Source of the DNA: an uncultured Lachnospiraceae bacterium
GTDB taxonomy: Bacteria > Bacillota > Clostridia > Lachnospirales > Lachnospiraceae
Direction of reading: 5' to 3'
NCBI GenBank assembly: GCA_947588845.1
Contig: CANQAR010000048.1
Coordinates: forward strand, 1 to 32,504
DNA: 32,504 bases
This document shows, in pieces, positions 15,439 through 22,913 of this stretch. The notes beneath the pieces are model-generated. The model made no database searches. It was not told the origin of the DNA and was given only the letters and a program-made list of their open reading frames with translations. How positions within the stretch are numbered: the first letter of the stretch is position 1; every line of letters starts with the position of its first letter. Made by a program: the position numbers and the translations under genes.

Positions 15439-17742
15439 TTACTTGACAGGAATGTTATTGATTTCCAGCCACGCGGCTATATCGTCCGGCAGACTGCTGC
15501 CGCCTGAATAATGAACAGACAGCGGCTCACCCATGACCGCATCAGGAGCCAGCTTTGTGATCGCCGTAAGGCTCTGCCCGAAACGTCCGCCGCCGTGGGA
15601 GCAGAACGGAATGATCGTTTTTCCCGAAAAATCGTATTCTTCCAGGAAGGACGCGATTGGCATGGGAATAGATGCCCACCAGTTCGGGTAGCCCAAAAGG
15701 ATCGTATCGTACTGATCCATATCTTCCACATGAGCGGCAATCTCCGGCCGCGCCTGAATATTCTGATCGTGCTGAGCCTGATCAAGCACCATGTTGTAGT
15801 CGGTCGAATAAGGTGTCACAAGCTCGATCTCAAAGAGATCTGCGCCGGTCTGAGACTGAATTTCCTCCGCAATGCCTTTTGTGTTGCCGCCCCATGAGAA
15901 GAACGCAATCAGCACTTTGCCTCCATTTTCGGCCTCTTTGCCCGCCTGGGCGCTGACAATGTTCCCTGTGCCGTTTACAGCATTACGTACAAGCCGGATG
16001 CCGAGATTGAAGCTGCCCTTGTCCTCCGGCAAAGTGGCGCGGTAGGCCGAGCGCATGTTTTTGGCAAAATCGTTCCATCCGCCGCCGCGGTAGACACGCC
16101 TCGTCCCCGTTTCCGGGCCGGCAGGATCCGCTTCATCCGCTTTATCATATTCGCCGTAGTAGTCCCATACCCATTCGCTGACATTGCCGTGCATATTATA
16201 AAGTCCCCACGCATTAGGCGAGAAACTGTCCACGGCAACTGTCGTCTGCCGGTACTCGCCGGGCTTCGTTGTGAGATTCCCCTGCGAAAAATAATTGTTC
16301 TCAATCTCGTATGGATAGTGGCCGTAGTAATTGGATTCCTCCGGACTTATGGAAGTTTCGGTATTGAAAGGAGTCGTCGTTCCGGCACGGCAGGCATATT
16401 CCCACTCCGCCTCGGTGGGCAGACGGTAGCCGTTGGCGCTCCTGTCCCATGTCACGGTTTCGCCGTCAATGCCGTAAACAGGCGTGAGGCTCTCTTTTTC
16501 ACTGAGCGCATTGCAGAACGCGATGGCATCCAGCCACGACACATTCTCCATCGGCAGATCATCGTCCCCACTGAAGCTGGAAGGATTACTGCCCATTACC
16601 GCCATATATTCACTCTGTCTGACCTCATAGGGGCTGATGTAAAAATCGCTGACTGTCACGGTATGCTGCGTTTCATCCGCTGAGCGCCACGGTTCGTCCT
16701 CCGGGCTGCCCATCGCAAAGCTGCCACCCTTGATAAGCACGAAGCCGTCCTCTACTGTCTCAGACAGCCGAGTAGACTCACTGGATTCACCAAGATCAGA
16801 CATGAGTTCTTTTTCACTGGAATCTTCTCTTGCGATCTGCTCCGAAGAATCCGTCACATTTTCTTCCGCACCGATATTTCCTTCTGCCAACAACTTTGAC
16901 GGATAGTCTGGCTCACTGCTTTCTGCCGACATCTCCGCCGGATTACCTTCCCACAGCTCATTTTGCAGGGAGAAATTCACTTCTGCCGCGGCAAAAATAC
17001 AGACAGCCACCGGAACAATAAAAGCCACAACTTTCCAGCCGCGTCCGTCTGGCTGCTTCCTTTCGGATTTCCTGCCAATTCTGCGGAGCATCTTGTTTAT
17101 GTAATGTGCCGCTGCCGCAAACAAAACGATCATGGCAGCAGTCTCAGCAAAATAAATGACTGCCGGCTTTGTCTCGTCGAACATTACAAAATTTGTCCGC
17201 AGGAACAGATAATCCATCATGCGCTGAGTGAAAAAGGCATAGATTCCATACACAGACAGGACAGCAGCAGTGATACGGAGAACCCACGTCCTTGCCGCGT
17301 TCTTTTCAGAAAGGCCAAACAGTTTTCTTCCCATTCCCAGGAACTGTTCCATGTGCATTCCAAGGTGTGCCGACATGAAAATCAAGCCCCAATGGGAAGC
17401 AAGCAGGTGAAGCGGTCTTGCAAATACCATTCCGCCGCGAAGATTAAGAAAACGGAAAACAAAATCAGACATCATGATTCCGCTGACGCCCTGCGCCGCC
17501 ATATCCAGCAGAAGAAGCAGATCAAGCGCCGTGCCAAAAGCGCGGCTAGGGGTGTATTTCCCTTTGTAAAAACTTCTCCACCAGCCCAGATTGAGTAAAT
17601 GATGCGCAAGGAACAACGCCAGCATAACGGCGCCGATATATTCGTGTATTTCCTGTCCGACCAGTATTTCTGCCATCAAAACCGGCAGAAGAATAATCAT
17701 GGCAAAGTCTACGATCCGTTTTATGTTATGTCTGTTTTTCAT
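15439..17742 (-). CDS. Fusion: DUF4405 membrane domain, FGE-like domain, flavodoxin
   Basis: A 767-residue three-part protein. Residues 1-255 hold about six or seven membrane helices resembling DUF4405 (cytochrome b561-like), with histidines at 33, 47, 48, 112, 117, 126 and 130 that could bind heme. A Ser/Glu-rich linker (260-330) leads to a formylglycine-generating-enzyme/SUMF1 domain (about 333-595: GGSFAMGS, LPTEAEWEYACRAG, NMHGNVSEWVWD, YRGGGWND, MRSAYR). The two catalytic cysteines of true FGE are absent there. Residues 609-767 form a flavodoxin (SWGGNTKGIAEEI, GYPNWWASIPMPI), of the Flavodoxin_4 type. Start: ATG 17742 is 9 bases from GAGG; ATG 17748 is too close. Probably an electron-transfer protein. 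The cassette at 17821 drives it. Confidence 0.88.
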   Translation of the reverse strand: MKNRHNIKRIVDFAMIILLPVLMAEILVGQEIHEYIGAVMLALFLAHHLLNLGWWRSFYKGKYTPSRAFGTALDLLLLLDMAAQGVSGIMMSDFVFRFLNLRGGMVFARPLHLLASHWGLIFMSAHLGMHMEQFLGMGRKLFGLSEKNAARTWVLRITAAVLSVYGIYAFFTQRMMDYLFLRTNFVMFDETKPAVIYFAETAAMIVLFAAAAHYINKMLRRIGRKSERKQPDGRGWKVVAFIVPVAVCIFAAAEVNFSLQNELWEGNPAEMSAESSEPDYPSKLLAEGNIGAEENVTDSSEQIAREDSSEKELMSDLGESSESTRLSETVEDGFVLIKGGSFAMGSPEDEPWRSADETQHTVTVSDFYISPYEVRQSEYMAVMGSNPSSFSGDDDLPMENVSWLDAIAFCNALSEKESLTPVYGIDGETVTWDRSANGYRLPTEAEWEYACRAGTTTPFNTETSISPEESNYYGHYPYEIENNYFSQGNLTTKPGEYRQTTVAVDSFSPNAWGLYNMHGNVSEWVWDYYGEYDKADEADPAGPETGTRRVYRGGGWNDFAKNMRSAYRATLPEDKGSFNLGIRLVRNAVNGTGNIVSAQAGKEAENGGKVLIAFFSWGGNTKGIAEEIQSQTGADLFEIELVTPYSTDYNMVLDQAQHDQNIQARPEIAAHVEDMDQYDTILLGYPNWWASIPMPIASFLEEYDFSGKTIIPFCSHGGGRFGQSLTAITKLAPDAVMGEPLSVHYSGGSSLPDDIAAWLEINNIPVK

Positions 17743-17751
17743 GATCATTCA

Positions 17752-17835
17752 CCTCATATTATCCAACTTATATTTTTTATCCACTTTACAACTTGTTTCT
17801 TCATATTTTGTTCAAGGCTCTGATTCCGGATACAT
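17752..17835 (-). pseudogene. Truncated copy of the small protein gene
   Basis: After the five conserved codons MYPES the frame reads EP and stops. Further down, near 17754-17792, a stretch encoding CKVDKKYKLDNMR faintly recalls the middle or end of the intact 66-residue protein (DKKYRLL and CKVRDEQ). The ribosome site is also weakened (GAGATCG in place of GGAGGTCGG). Most of the gene is deleted, leaving a leader of about 150 bases before the fusion gene. Confidence 0.55.
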
Positions 17836-17853
17836 ATTTCGATCTCTAAAAAA

Positions 17854-17928
17854 ATGTAAGTGCAGATTCACGCATCCTTCGCTGTATTTCTGCACTTACA
17901 TTATACTCAGGCGGCTGTTTTATATCAA
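17854..17928 (-). promoter_or_regulatory. Promoter nested in a terminator-like inverted repeat (copy C)
   Basis: TTGATA (17923-17928), 17 bp, TATAAT (17900-17905). The 13-bp arms 17854-17866 and 17889-17901 match copy B exactly while the 22-bp interval differs at several places; seven Ts follow the distal arm on the minus strand. Conserved arms with a drifting loop argue that the inverted repeat itself matters. Confidence 0.75.
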
Positions 17929-17939
17929 ATACTTTGTTT

Positions 17940-17969
17940 TTATACCTTATTCATGCCTGACAGGCATTT
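17940..17969 (-). pseudogene. 3' remnant of a LysR-type gene (copy C)
   Basis: Ten codons read KCLSGMNKV-stop in the register homologous to the intact LysR tail at 11128-11157. Its first bases overlap the stop codon of the FMN reductase gene in another frame. In this copy the bases ATGCCTGTCAGGCAT also form a tight 7-1-7 palindrome. Confidence 0.55.
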
Positions 17970-18501
17970 ACAATCTTTTACCCAATTCATAAGCCTGCTG
18001 CGGATACCTGGAATGCTGCGTCATGGACGGCGTGCCGCAACCCTTTCCCAGCACCATACCCTGATCTTTCAGGTTCAGATACCGCACAAGCGTATGATAG
18101 TGCGATTCCAAAGACTCAAAGGTCCACGTGTCATTATTCCAGGCCACAGCCAGGAGCGCAGACTTCATATGCTTTCTCTGGATACTGCTGTTGAACGCGC
18201 AGAAACGGTCGATCAGCGTTTTGAGCTGGGCACTCATACCGTAATAGTACAACGGCGTCACAAACACCATCATGTTCGCTTCCAGTATTTTCTGCCGGAT
18301 TTCATTCACATCATCTTTTTGAACGCAGGGTCCTTCGTACCCGCAATGGATACAGCCGGTACATGGATGGATATTTGCGTGGGCAGCATCGATCACCTGC
18401 ACACTGTGACCGGCCTCTGTCGCTCCCTGAATGAACTGCTCCGCCAGCAGATTGGAAGAACCTTTTTTGTTCGGACTTCCTTCTAATACAACAATCAACA
18501 T
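17968..18501 (-). CDS. Iron-sulfur-flavoprotein-like NAD(P)H:FMN reductase
   Basis: A 177-residue flavodoxin-fold protein. The N-terminal strand and phosphate loop (MLIVVLEGSPNKKGSSNLLA) bind FMN, and a cysteine cluster follows near residues 45-60: HPCTGCIHCGYEGPC, i.e. C-x2-C-x2-C-x5-C. That spacing fits the compact [4Fe-4S] site of Isf-type iron-sulfur flavoproteins. TPLYYYGMSAQLKTLIDR is the usual dimer and flavin-binding segment. The ATG at 18501 gives the standard family start and lies 5 bases after the DUF362 stop; a longer frame from 18540 would overlap that gene by 34 bp. Likely a soluble two-electron/one-electron exchanger working with its operon partner. Confidence 0.85.
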   Translation of the reverse strand: MLIVVLEGSPNKKGSSNLLAEQFIQGATEAGHSVQVIDAAHANIHPCTGCIHCGYEGPCVQKDDVNEIRQKILEANMMVFVTPLYYYGMSAQLKTLIDRFCAFNSSIQRKHMKSALLAVAWNNDTWTFESLESHYHTLVRYLNLKDQGMVLGKGCGTPSMTQHSRYPQQAYELGKRL

Positions 18502-18506
18502 ATTTT

Positions 18507-20132
18507 TTATAACCTTACCTTTCCGGATCCCCTGTTCCATGCACTGTAAGCTTTGACCGTTTTGCCATTTTTCTTATAGGTAGTATAGGCACGCACTCTC
18601 ACATAATACGTTTTTCCGCTTTTCAGCTTACCCTTCGAGATATTCAATGAATTTTTCAGAAGGAATTTTCTGAAAATGATCGAACCGCTCCTGAAATTTC
18701 TGGCAGTGGAAACCTGCACCTGATATCCTTTGGCTTTTGGTTCTTTTCTCCAGGATACAGTGATCCTCCTTTTAGCCGCCCTGCCTGTTACTTTGAATTT
18801 CGCGATTTTTACCCTTGCCATCGCATTTTTCGCGTTTCGCTCCGCTTTCTTTTCGGCCGCGGACGACGAAGACGGCTTCTTCTCCGGAGACGGTATGGTT
18901 TCCGCACTGGAAGAGGAACCTGGTTTTGGCTCCGGGTTCGTCGTATTTCCGGATCCTGATCCCGGATTTTTCGGATCCGTTTCTTTTGGAGGATTTGTCC
19001 CTGCCTCTGTTTCTTTCGATTTCTCCGTTTCTTTCGGTTTTTCTGTTTCTTTGGGGTTTTCCGTCTCTTTTGGCTTTTCTGTTTCTTCGGAATTTTCCGT
19101 AATATTTTTCAGATTATATGTACGACTCCCCAATCCAATTTCCTGTGCATGCTCCAGCGTATGAAGTCCTTTTTGCTGGCTGACCCGCCTCTGCAGCGAC
19201 CCGCTCCCCTCTGCCGCAAAACACAGGTCAATAGAAGCCTGATCAATGGCAACCGGATCCGTCGACGCCAGAATTCCGATATCATGGATATCCGGTTCAG
19301 CGGGATTTCCGTCACAGTCGCAGTCGATTGAAATATTATTCAAAACGTTCACATAGACAATCCGCTTTCCATTCCCAAGATAATCGGATACGGATTTCCC
19401 CGCTTCCGCCATCGACTCTGTAAAAGCAGTCTGATTTCCGCCCCAGGGGTTGGTATGGCTCCTGCCGCCCGTATGGATGAGGCATTTCCCTTCTCTCGAG
19501 CCAAGACCGATGGAGATATTTTTGATCGCTCCGCCAAAGCCCGCCATCGCGTGTCCCTTGAAATGGGACAGTACAATATAGGAATCATAGTTCTTAAAAT
19601 GAGAACCAACAAGATTCTCCGAAAGCCGACTGCCGTTCTTCACGGGAAGCTCCATGGAACCATCGGCGTCAAGAATATCCACATCCGCAATATCCGTAAA
19701 ACCGTGATCCTTCGCCACCTGCATGTGCATGGCAGTTTCCGCGCGGGAGCCTCCATAGGCGGTGTTGCATTCCACGATCGTTCCTTTCACGGACTGTACC
19801 AGATCCCTGATAAGTTCCGGCCGCAGATAATTGCTGGCAGGCGGCTCTCCTGTGGAAAGCTTGACGGCCACATCTCCGGTCGGCTTCCAGTTCAGCGCCT
19901 GGTAAACGTCCATCATACCATCCGGAGAGATATCCGACGTAAAAAATACAACCGATCCCCCGGCAGCCGCGCTTTGGGGACTGTCCGGTTCCTGCACCAC
20001 TGTGCTGATGTCTGAACTTGTTTTCTGCACATCCGCTGTTTTCTGACCTGTCATGTCCGCCGCCGCGGAAATATTCCCGGCGGCCGGGATCAGAAGAACC
20101 GCTGACAGGATCAGCGCAATCCGTTTTTTCAT
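18507..20132 (-). CDS. Secreted DUF362 protein with a fibronectin-III-like tail
   Basis: A 541-residue protein with a signal peptide (residues 1-24, cleavage near ISA-AA). A DUF362 domain follows (about 55-345; HFKGHAMAGFGGAIKNISIGLGSREGK, GGRSHTNPWGG, STDPVAIDQASIDLC). Then come a run of KETE-K/P repeats and a Ser/Pro-rich linker (about 350-430) and one fibronectin-III-like domain (about 438-541). DUF362 proteins are commonly cytoplasmic and linked to iron-sulfur chemistry; here the domain is exported and no ferredoxin insert is visible. Few cysteines are present (CNTAYGG, CLIHTGG, CDCDG, CFAAEG). The start ATG has AAGGAGG 7 bases upstream. The linker suggests attachment across the cell wall. 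Confidence 0.85.
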   Translation of the reverse strand: MKKRIALILSAVLLIPAAGNISAAADMTGQKTADVQKTSSDISTVVQEPDSPQSAAAGGSVVFFTSDISPDGMMDVYQALNWKPTGDVAVKLSTGEPPASNYLRPELIRDLVQSVKGTIVECNTAYGGSRAETAMHMQVAKDHGFTDIADVDILDADGSMELPVKNGSRLSENLVGSHFKNYDSYIVLSHFKGHAMAGFGGAIKNISIGLGSREGKCLIHTGGRSHTNPWGGNQTAFTESMAEAGKSVSDYLGNGKRIVYVNVLNNISIDCDCDGNPAEPDIHDIGILASTDPVAIDQASIDLCFAAEGSGSLQRRVSQQKGLHTLEHAQEIGLGSRTYNLKNITENSEETEKPKETENPKETEKPKETEKSKETEAGTNPPKETDPKNPGSGSGNTTNPEPKPGSSSSAETIPSPEKKPSSSSAAEKKAERNAKNAMARVKIAKFKVTGRAAKRRITVSWRKEPKAKGYQVQVSTARNFRSGSIIFRKFLLKNSLNISKGKLKSGKTYYVRVRAYTTYKKNGKTVKAYSAWNRGSGKVRL

Positions 20133-20165
20133 AGCTTTTCCTCCTTGCCTTTTTATTCGTTGTTC

Positions 20166-20351
20166 TGCAATTCTTGAGAGTTGCTTGAGAGTTAAAAGTT
20201 TGTACCATTAAGAAACCAGTAAATCCTCACTAACCTCTGGCATATCCTCCTGCTGTTCCTGAATTATCCGCGTTATGCGTAATTCCAAGCTCTGATTCAA
20301 AAGGCGGAAAAATAAGGGTTATTCTTTTATTGAAAACTTTCAACTCTCAAG
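20166..20351. repeat. Segment bounded by inverted repeats, MITE-like
   Basis: CTTGAGAGTTAAAAGTTT (from about 20181) and AAACTTTCAACTCTCAAG (to 20351) are inverted repeats matching at 17 of 18 bases, about 150 bp apart. An extra CTTGAGAGTTG lies just outside the left arm. Between them, a minus-strand frame without a start codon ends ITRIIQEQQEDMPEVSEDLL-VS-stop, which looks like old coding sequence I cannot name. The layout suggests a small non-autonomous element or insertion-sequence scar. It occupies the gap between the nuclease gene and the DUF362 gene; no clear promoter for the latter is visible. Confidence 0.45.
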
Positions 20352-20395
20352 TATTTGTGCAACTAAAACTATTTTTTGCCCTGTTTTTCCTTTTT

Positions 20396-22105
20396 TCACT
20401 GATCATAACCAATATTGATGATATTTTTTACCAGACACATTTTGTTAAAGAACGCGACACCATAGCAGATTACGCTCCTATATCCTCTGGAAAATTCCCC
20501 GGCATACCTGTTTTTCGTAATTTGCTCCGCCGCTTTCTCACATTCCTTCTCCAGCATTTTCTCAGAATCCGCGCGCTTCGCCTCGATGATCATTACCCGC
20601 CTGCGGCTGCGATCCCGAACCACAAGGTCTGTCCTTCCTGTTCCGTGCTCCCGGTTGGACTCCACATAAAATCCCGCTCCCGCAAAAATCCCCGCGAGAA
20701 ACGCATGGTAAAAATCTTCTTTGTAATCATAATAGCTGATTGTGTCAAAAAGCATATCTGAAATTATTTCAGTGGCCTTTTCATCGTCCCCACTCCACAG
20801 GGCCTGAAACAATTCACTCCGATCAGTCTTCGAGATTCTCTCCCGGAACCACTCTGCCACTGTTTTTCGGAAAAGAACCTTTACCTCTTCATTGGGAATC
20901 CGCAAAGACAGCTTTCCTGAATCTTCTTCATCTGAAGGAGATTCCTGTTTCACCTGTGTCAGATATCCCGTCAGATACAGGAGGCTCCACAGATTCTCTT
21001 CTGAGGAATGAATTGTATCATAGGTAAGATTCTGCTCAATACGCTCCCGAATGCAGCCCCCGCTCAGCAAAATCTCGAATTTGTCATTTACCTCAGCGTC
21101 CCGCTGTTCCGCCGTATTTGCACGTTCAATAAAATTCCGCAAAATCCCGTTATGGCTGGTATTTTCCCAGTAACTTTCCGGTTTTTTGTCCGGATCATCC
21201 TGCAGTGCGTTCACATAATTGAGCACATCCCACGGACAGTAGATATCGACAGAACCAAACCGGTATCCGTTGTACCATCTGCGGATTTCCTCTTCGTGCG
21301 CCTCAAACCCTGTATCCTGAAGCAGCTTTTTTACCTCATTGTGCGTAAACCCGAAAAATTCATTGAATCGTTCTCCATTGATCGTATCCGATACAAAATG
21401 ATTGGTTCCTGAAAAGATATTTTCCTTCGCAATCCGCAGACATCCGGTAACAACAGCAAATTTCAGAAAAGGGTTGGATTTCAGAGCTTTCCCCATCAGT
21501 CCCCGGACAAGCCCCAGCATTTCATCATAATATCCTCCTTCATTCGCCATGGCAAGCGGCACATCATATTCGTCAATCAGCAGAATTACTTTCCTGCCGA
21601 AGTGGGCATGCATCATGCGCATCAAAACATACCATGCGTTATAAAGCTCTTCATCCTTCGCTTCCTGATACCGGATTCTCTCAAAAAACTTCCTGTCAGC
21701 CGCATCCACCCTGTCACTGTTCAGCAAATAGCTGTGTTCTTTGTACAGATCCGCACAGTTAATCTTCAGTTTTTCACGCGCCGATGTAAAATTTCTGTCC
21801 TCTACTTCCTTTAAAGTTACAGATATTACCGGCCATTGGTTTCTCCATTCCCGGCACAATGCTTCCTGTTTTTCGATATTCAATCCTCGGAAAATATCCT
21901 CTGAATCCTTTCTTATATCAAAAAAACTTTCCAGCATCTTTATGGCCAGCGACTTTCCAAACCGCCTTGGCCTGGTAAAAAGATTTACCTTGAAAGACTT
22001 TTGCAGCAGCCGCGCAATCATTTCTGTCTTGTCAATATAATAATAGCCCTGCCGGCGTATTTCCTCAAAGCTCTCCAGGCCCAGCGGCATCACCGGATGA
22101 TTCAT
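20396..22105 (-). CDS. AAA-ATPase_like / PD-(D/E)XK nuclease protein
   Basis: A 569-residue protein of the AAA-ATPase_like plus PDDEXK_9 family. The N-terminal part has the family start (MPLGLESFEEIRRQGYYYIDKT), a Walker-A-like loop (TRPRRFGKS, about 44-52) and Walker B (VILLIDEYDVPL, about 172-183). The C-terminal part has the nuclease core: GTGRTDLVV with the acidic residue, then MIIEAKRA (Glu-x-Lys). Members are numerous in gut Clostridia and Bacteroides, and their role is not settled; defence or mobile-DNA functions have been proposed. The start ATG has AGGGGG eight bases upstream. It follows the ATPase/DUF4276 pair in the same direction, with 121 bp between. Confidence 0.9.
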   Translation of the reverse strand: MNHPVMPLGLESFEEIRRQGYYYIDKTEMIARLLQKSFKVNLFTRPRRFGKSLAIKMLESFFDIRKDSEDIFRGLNIEKQEALCREWRNQWPVISVTLKEVEDRNFTSAREKLKINCADLYKEHSYLLNSDRVDAADRKFFERIRYQEAKDEELYNAWYVLMRMMHAHFGRKVILLIDEYDVPLAMANEGGYYDEMLGLVRGLMGKALKSNPFLKFAVVTGCLRIAKENIFSGTNHFVSDTINGERFNEFFGFTHNEVKKLLQDTGFEAHEEEIRRWYNGYRFGSVDIYCPWDVLNYVNALQDDPDKKPESYWENTSHNGILRNFIERANTAEQRDAEVNDKFEILLSGGCIRERIEQNLTYDTIHSSEENLWSLLYLTGYLTQVKQESPSDEEDSGKLSLRIPNEEVKVLFRKTVAEWFRERISKTDRSELFQALWSGDDEKATEIISDMLFDTISYYDYKEDFYHAFLAGIFAGAGFYVESNREHGTGRTDLVVRDRSRRRVMIIEAKRADSEKMLEKECEKAAEQITKNRYAGEFSRGYRSVICYGVAFFNKMCLVKNIINIGYDQ

Positions 22106-22122
22106 TTCAGATACCCCCTATC

Positions 22123-22138
22123 TAAATCAGCTGATTTA
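22123..22138. promoter_or_regulatory. Perfect 16-bp palindrome before the nuclease gene
   Basis: TAAATCAGCTGATTTA is fully self-complementary and lies 18 bp upstream of the nuclease start, close to the ribosome site. It could be an operator or the end of a short hairpin. No -10/-35 pair with good spacing is visible around it. A separate 8-bp dyad (TGCCCAGA with TCTGGGCA, about 22203-22225) without a T-run lies nearer the DUF4276 gene. Confidence 0.4.
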
Positions 22139-22226
22139 TTATTTTCTTCACAATATCCGGAGATTCCTGTTCCCAGATGTCACCTGGTATGTTTTTCGCC
22201 TGTGCCCAGATCATTGCTCTGGGCAA

Positions 22227-22910
22227 TCACCCGACAGGCCGTTGTTCCGCTTCCATACGCATCATAAGCTGTCTGATAAAATATTGAAAGCTTGGTGAAG
22301 AATTCCTCTCAAACCGGATATTTCTTCCGATTTTATCTGCCCATTCTTTTTTCATTTTTCCAATCTCATTGTATGATTTGCCAGTCACTTTTTCAAGCTT
22401 TTTCAACCCTCCAGGATATACCATATCAGCCAGCACCTGCCATGTATCACACAACCCATCCTGTTCATATTTTTTCATGGCGGCTTTTTTGACATTAGGG
22501 TATGCTTCCTCTATTGCATTTATATCTCCCAGCAGCCATGCCTCCATCTCTTTTACCGCAATACAAAAAACATGATCTGTCAATATCATATTATCACGGG
22601 CAATACAATTCAACTGCTTCAGAAAATTTTCTGTATCCCTCTCATCATTATCAAGTACGATAAAAATTGACGCCTGCTCCATATGGCGTAGTGTTTTATC
22701 AGCTCCTTTTAAATACATGCTAAGGTCATTCAGTAATTTTCCTGTCTTTCTATCCGAAGCCGTTCCCCTTGCGGGCAAATTACCCAGTCCTTTAAAGTAT
22801 TTTGTCTTCCATGAGATATCTTTATCTGGATATATCCCGGACATTCTGCGCATCACATGTCCCACCAGTACCTCTGTGGATTCATCTTCAATCAAAAAAT
22901 GAATGTACAT
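22227..22910 (-). CDS. DUF4276 family protein, TOPRIM-like partner of the ATPase
   Basis: A 227-residue protein matching DUF4276 in pattern. It has an early acidic motif (LIEDESTEVLV, residues 6-16), a central D-x-D motif (IVLDNDERD, about 84-92), then MEAWLLGD and a C-terminal helical part ending in SSPSFQYFIRQL. The acidic motifs resemble the TOPRIM/OLD-type metal site of nucleases. The ATG lies 3 bases after the ATPase stop, so translation is coupled. Pairs of AAA_21 ATPase and a TOPRIM-like protein are known in phage defence (for example OLD-like, AbiL and PARIS-type systems). Which known type this pair belongs to cannot be settled from sequence alone. Confidence 0.8.
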   Translation of the reverse strand: MYIHFLIEDESTEVLVGHVMRRMSGIYPDKDISWKTKYFKGLGNLPARGTASDRKTGKLLNDLSMYLKGADKTLRHMEQASIFIVLDNDERDTENFLKQLNCIARDNMILTDHVFCIAVKEMEAWLLGDINAIEEAYPNVKKAAMKKYEQDGLCDTWQVLADMVYPGGLKKLEKVTGKSYNEIGKMKKEWADKIGRNIRFERNSSPSFQYFIRQLMMRMEAEQRPVG

Positions 22911-22913
22911 CTG

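Larger units (their letters stand above)
17821..17969 (-). repeat. 149-bp promoter-leader cassette, copy C
   Basis: Copy of 15119-15267 with the same length and fixed control elements. Here the cassette ends in ATG TAT CCG GAA TCA, the start of the small protein, but the frame stops two codons later. The LysR-like tail overlaps the last bases of the FMN reductase gene. The cassette now stands before the fusion gene. Confidence 0.88.

Noticed and set aside
22203-22225. 8-bp dyad after the DUF4276 gene as a terminator
   Set aside because: No T-run follows on the minus strand, so I do not call it a terminator.
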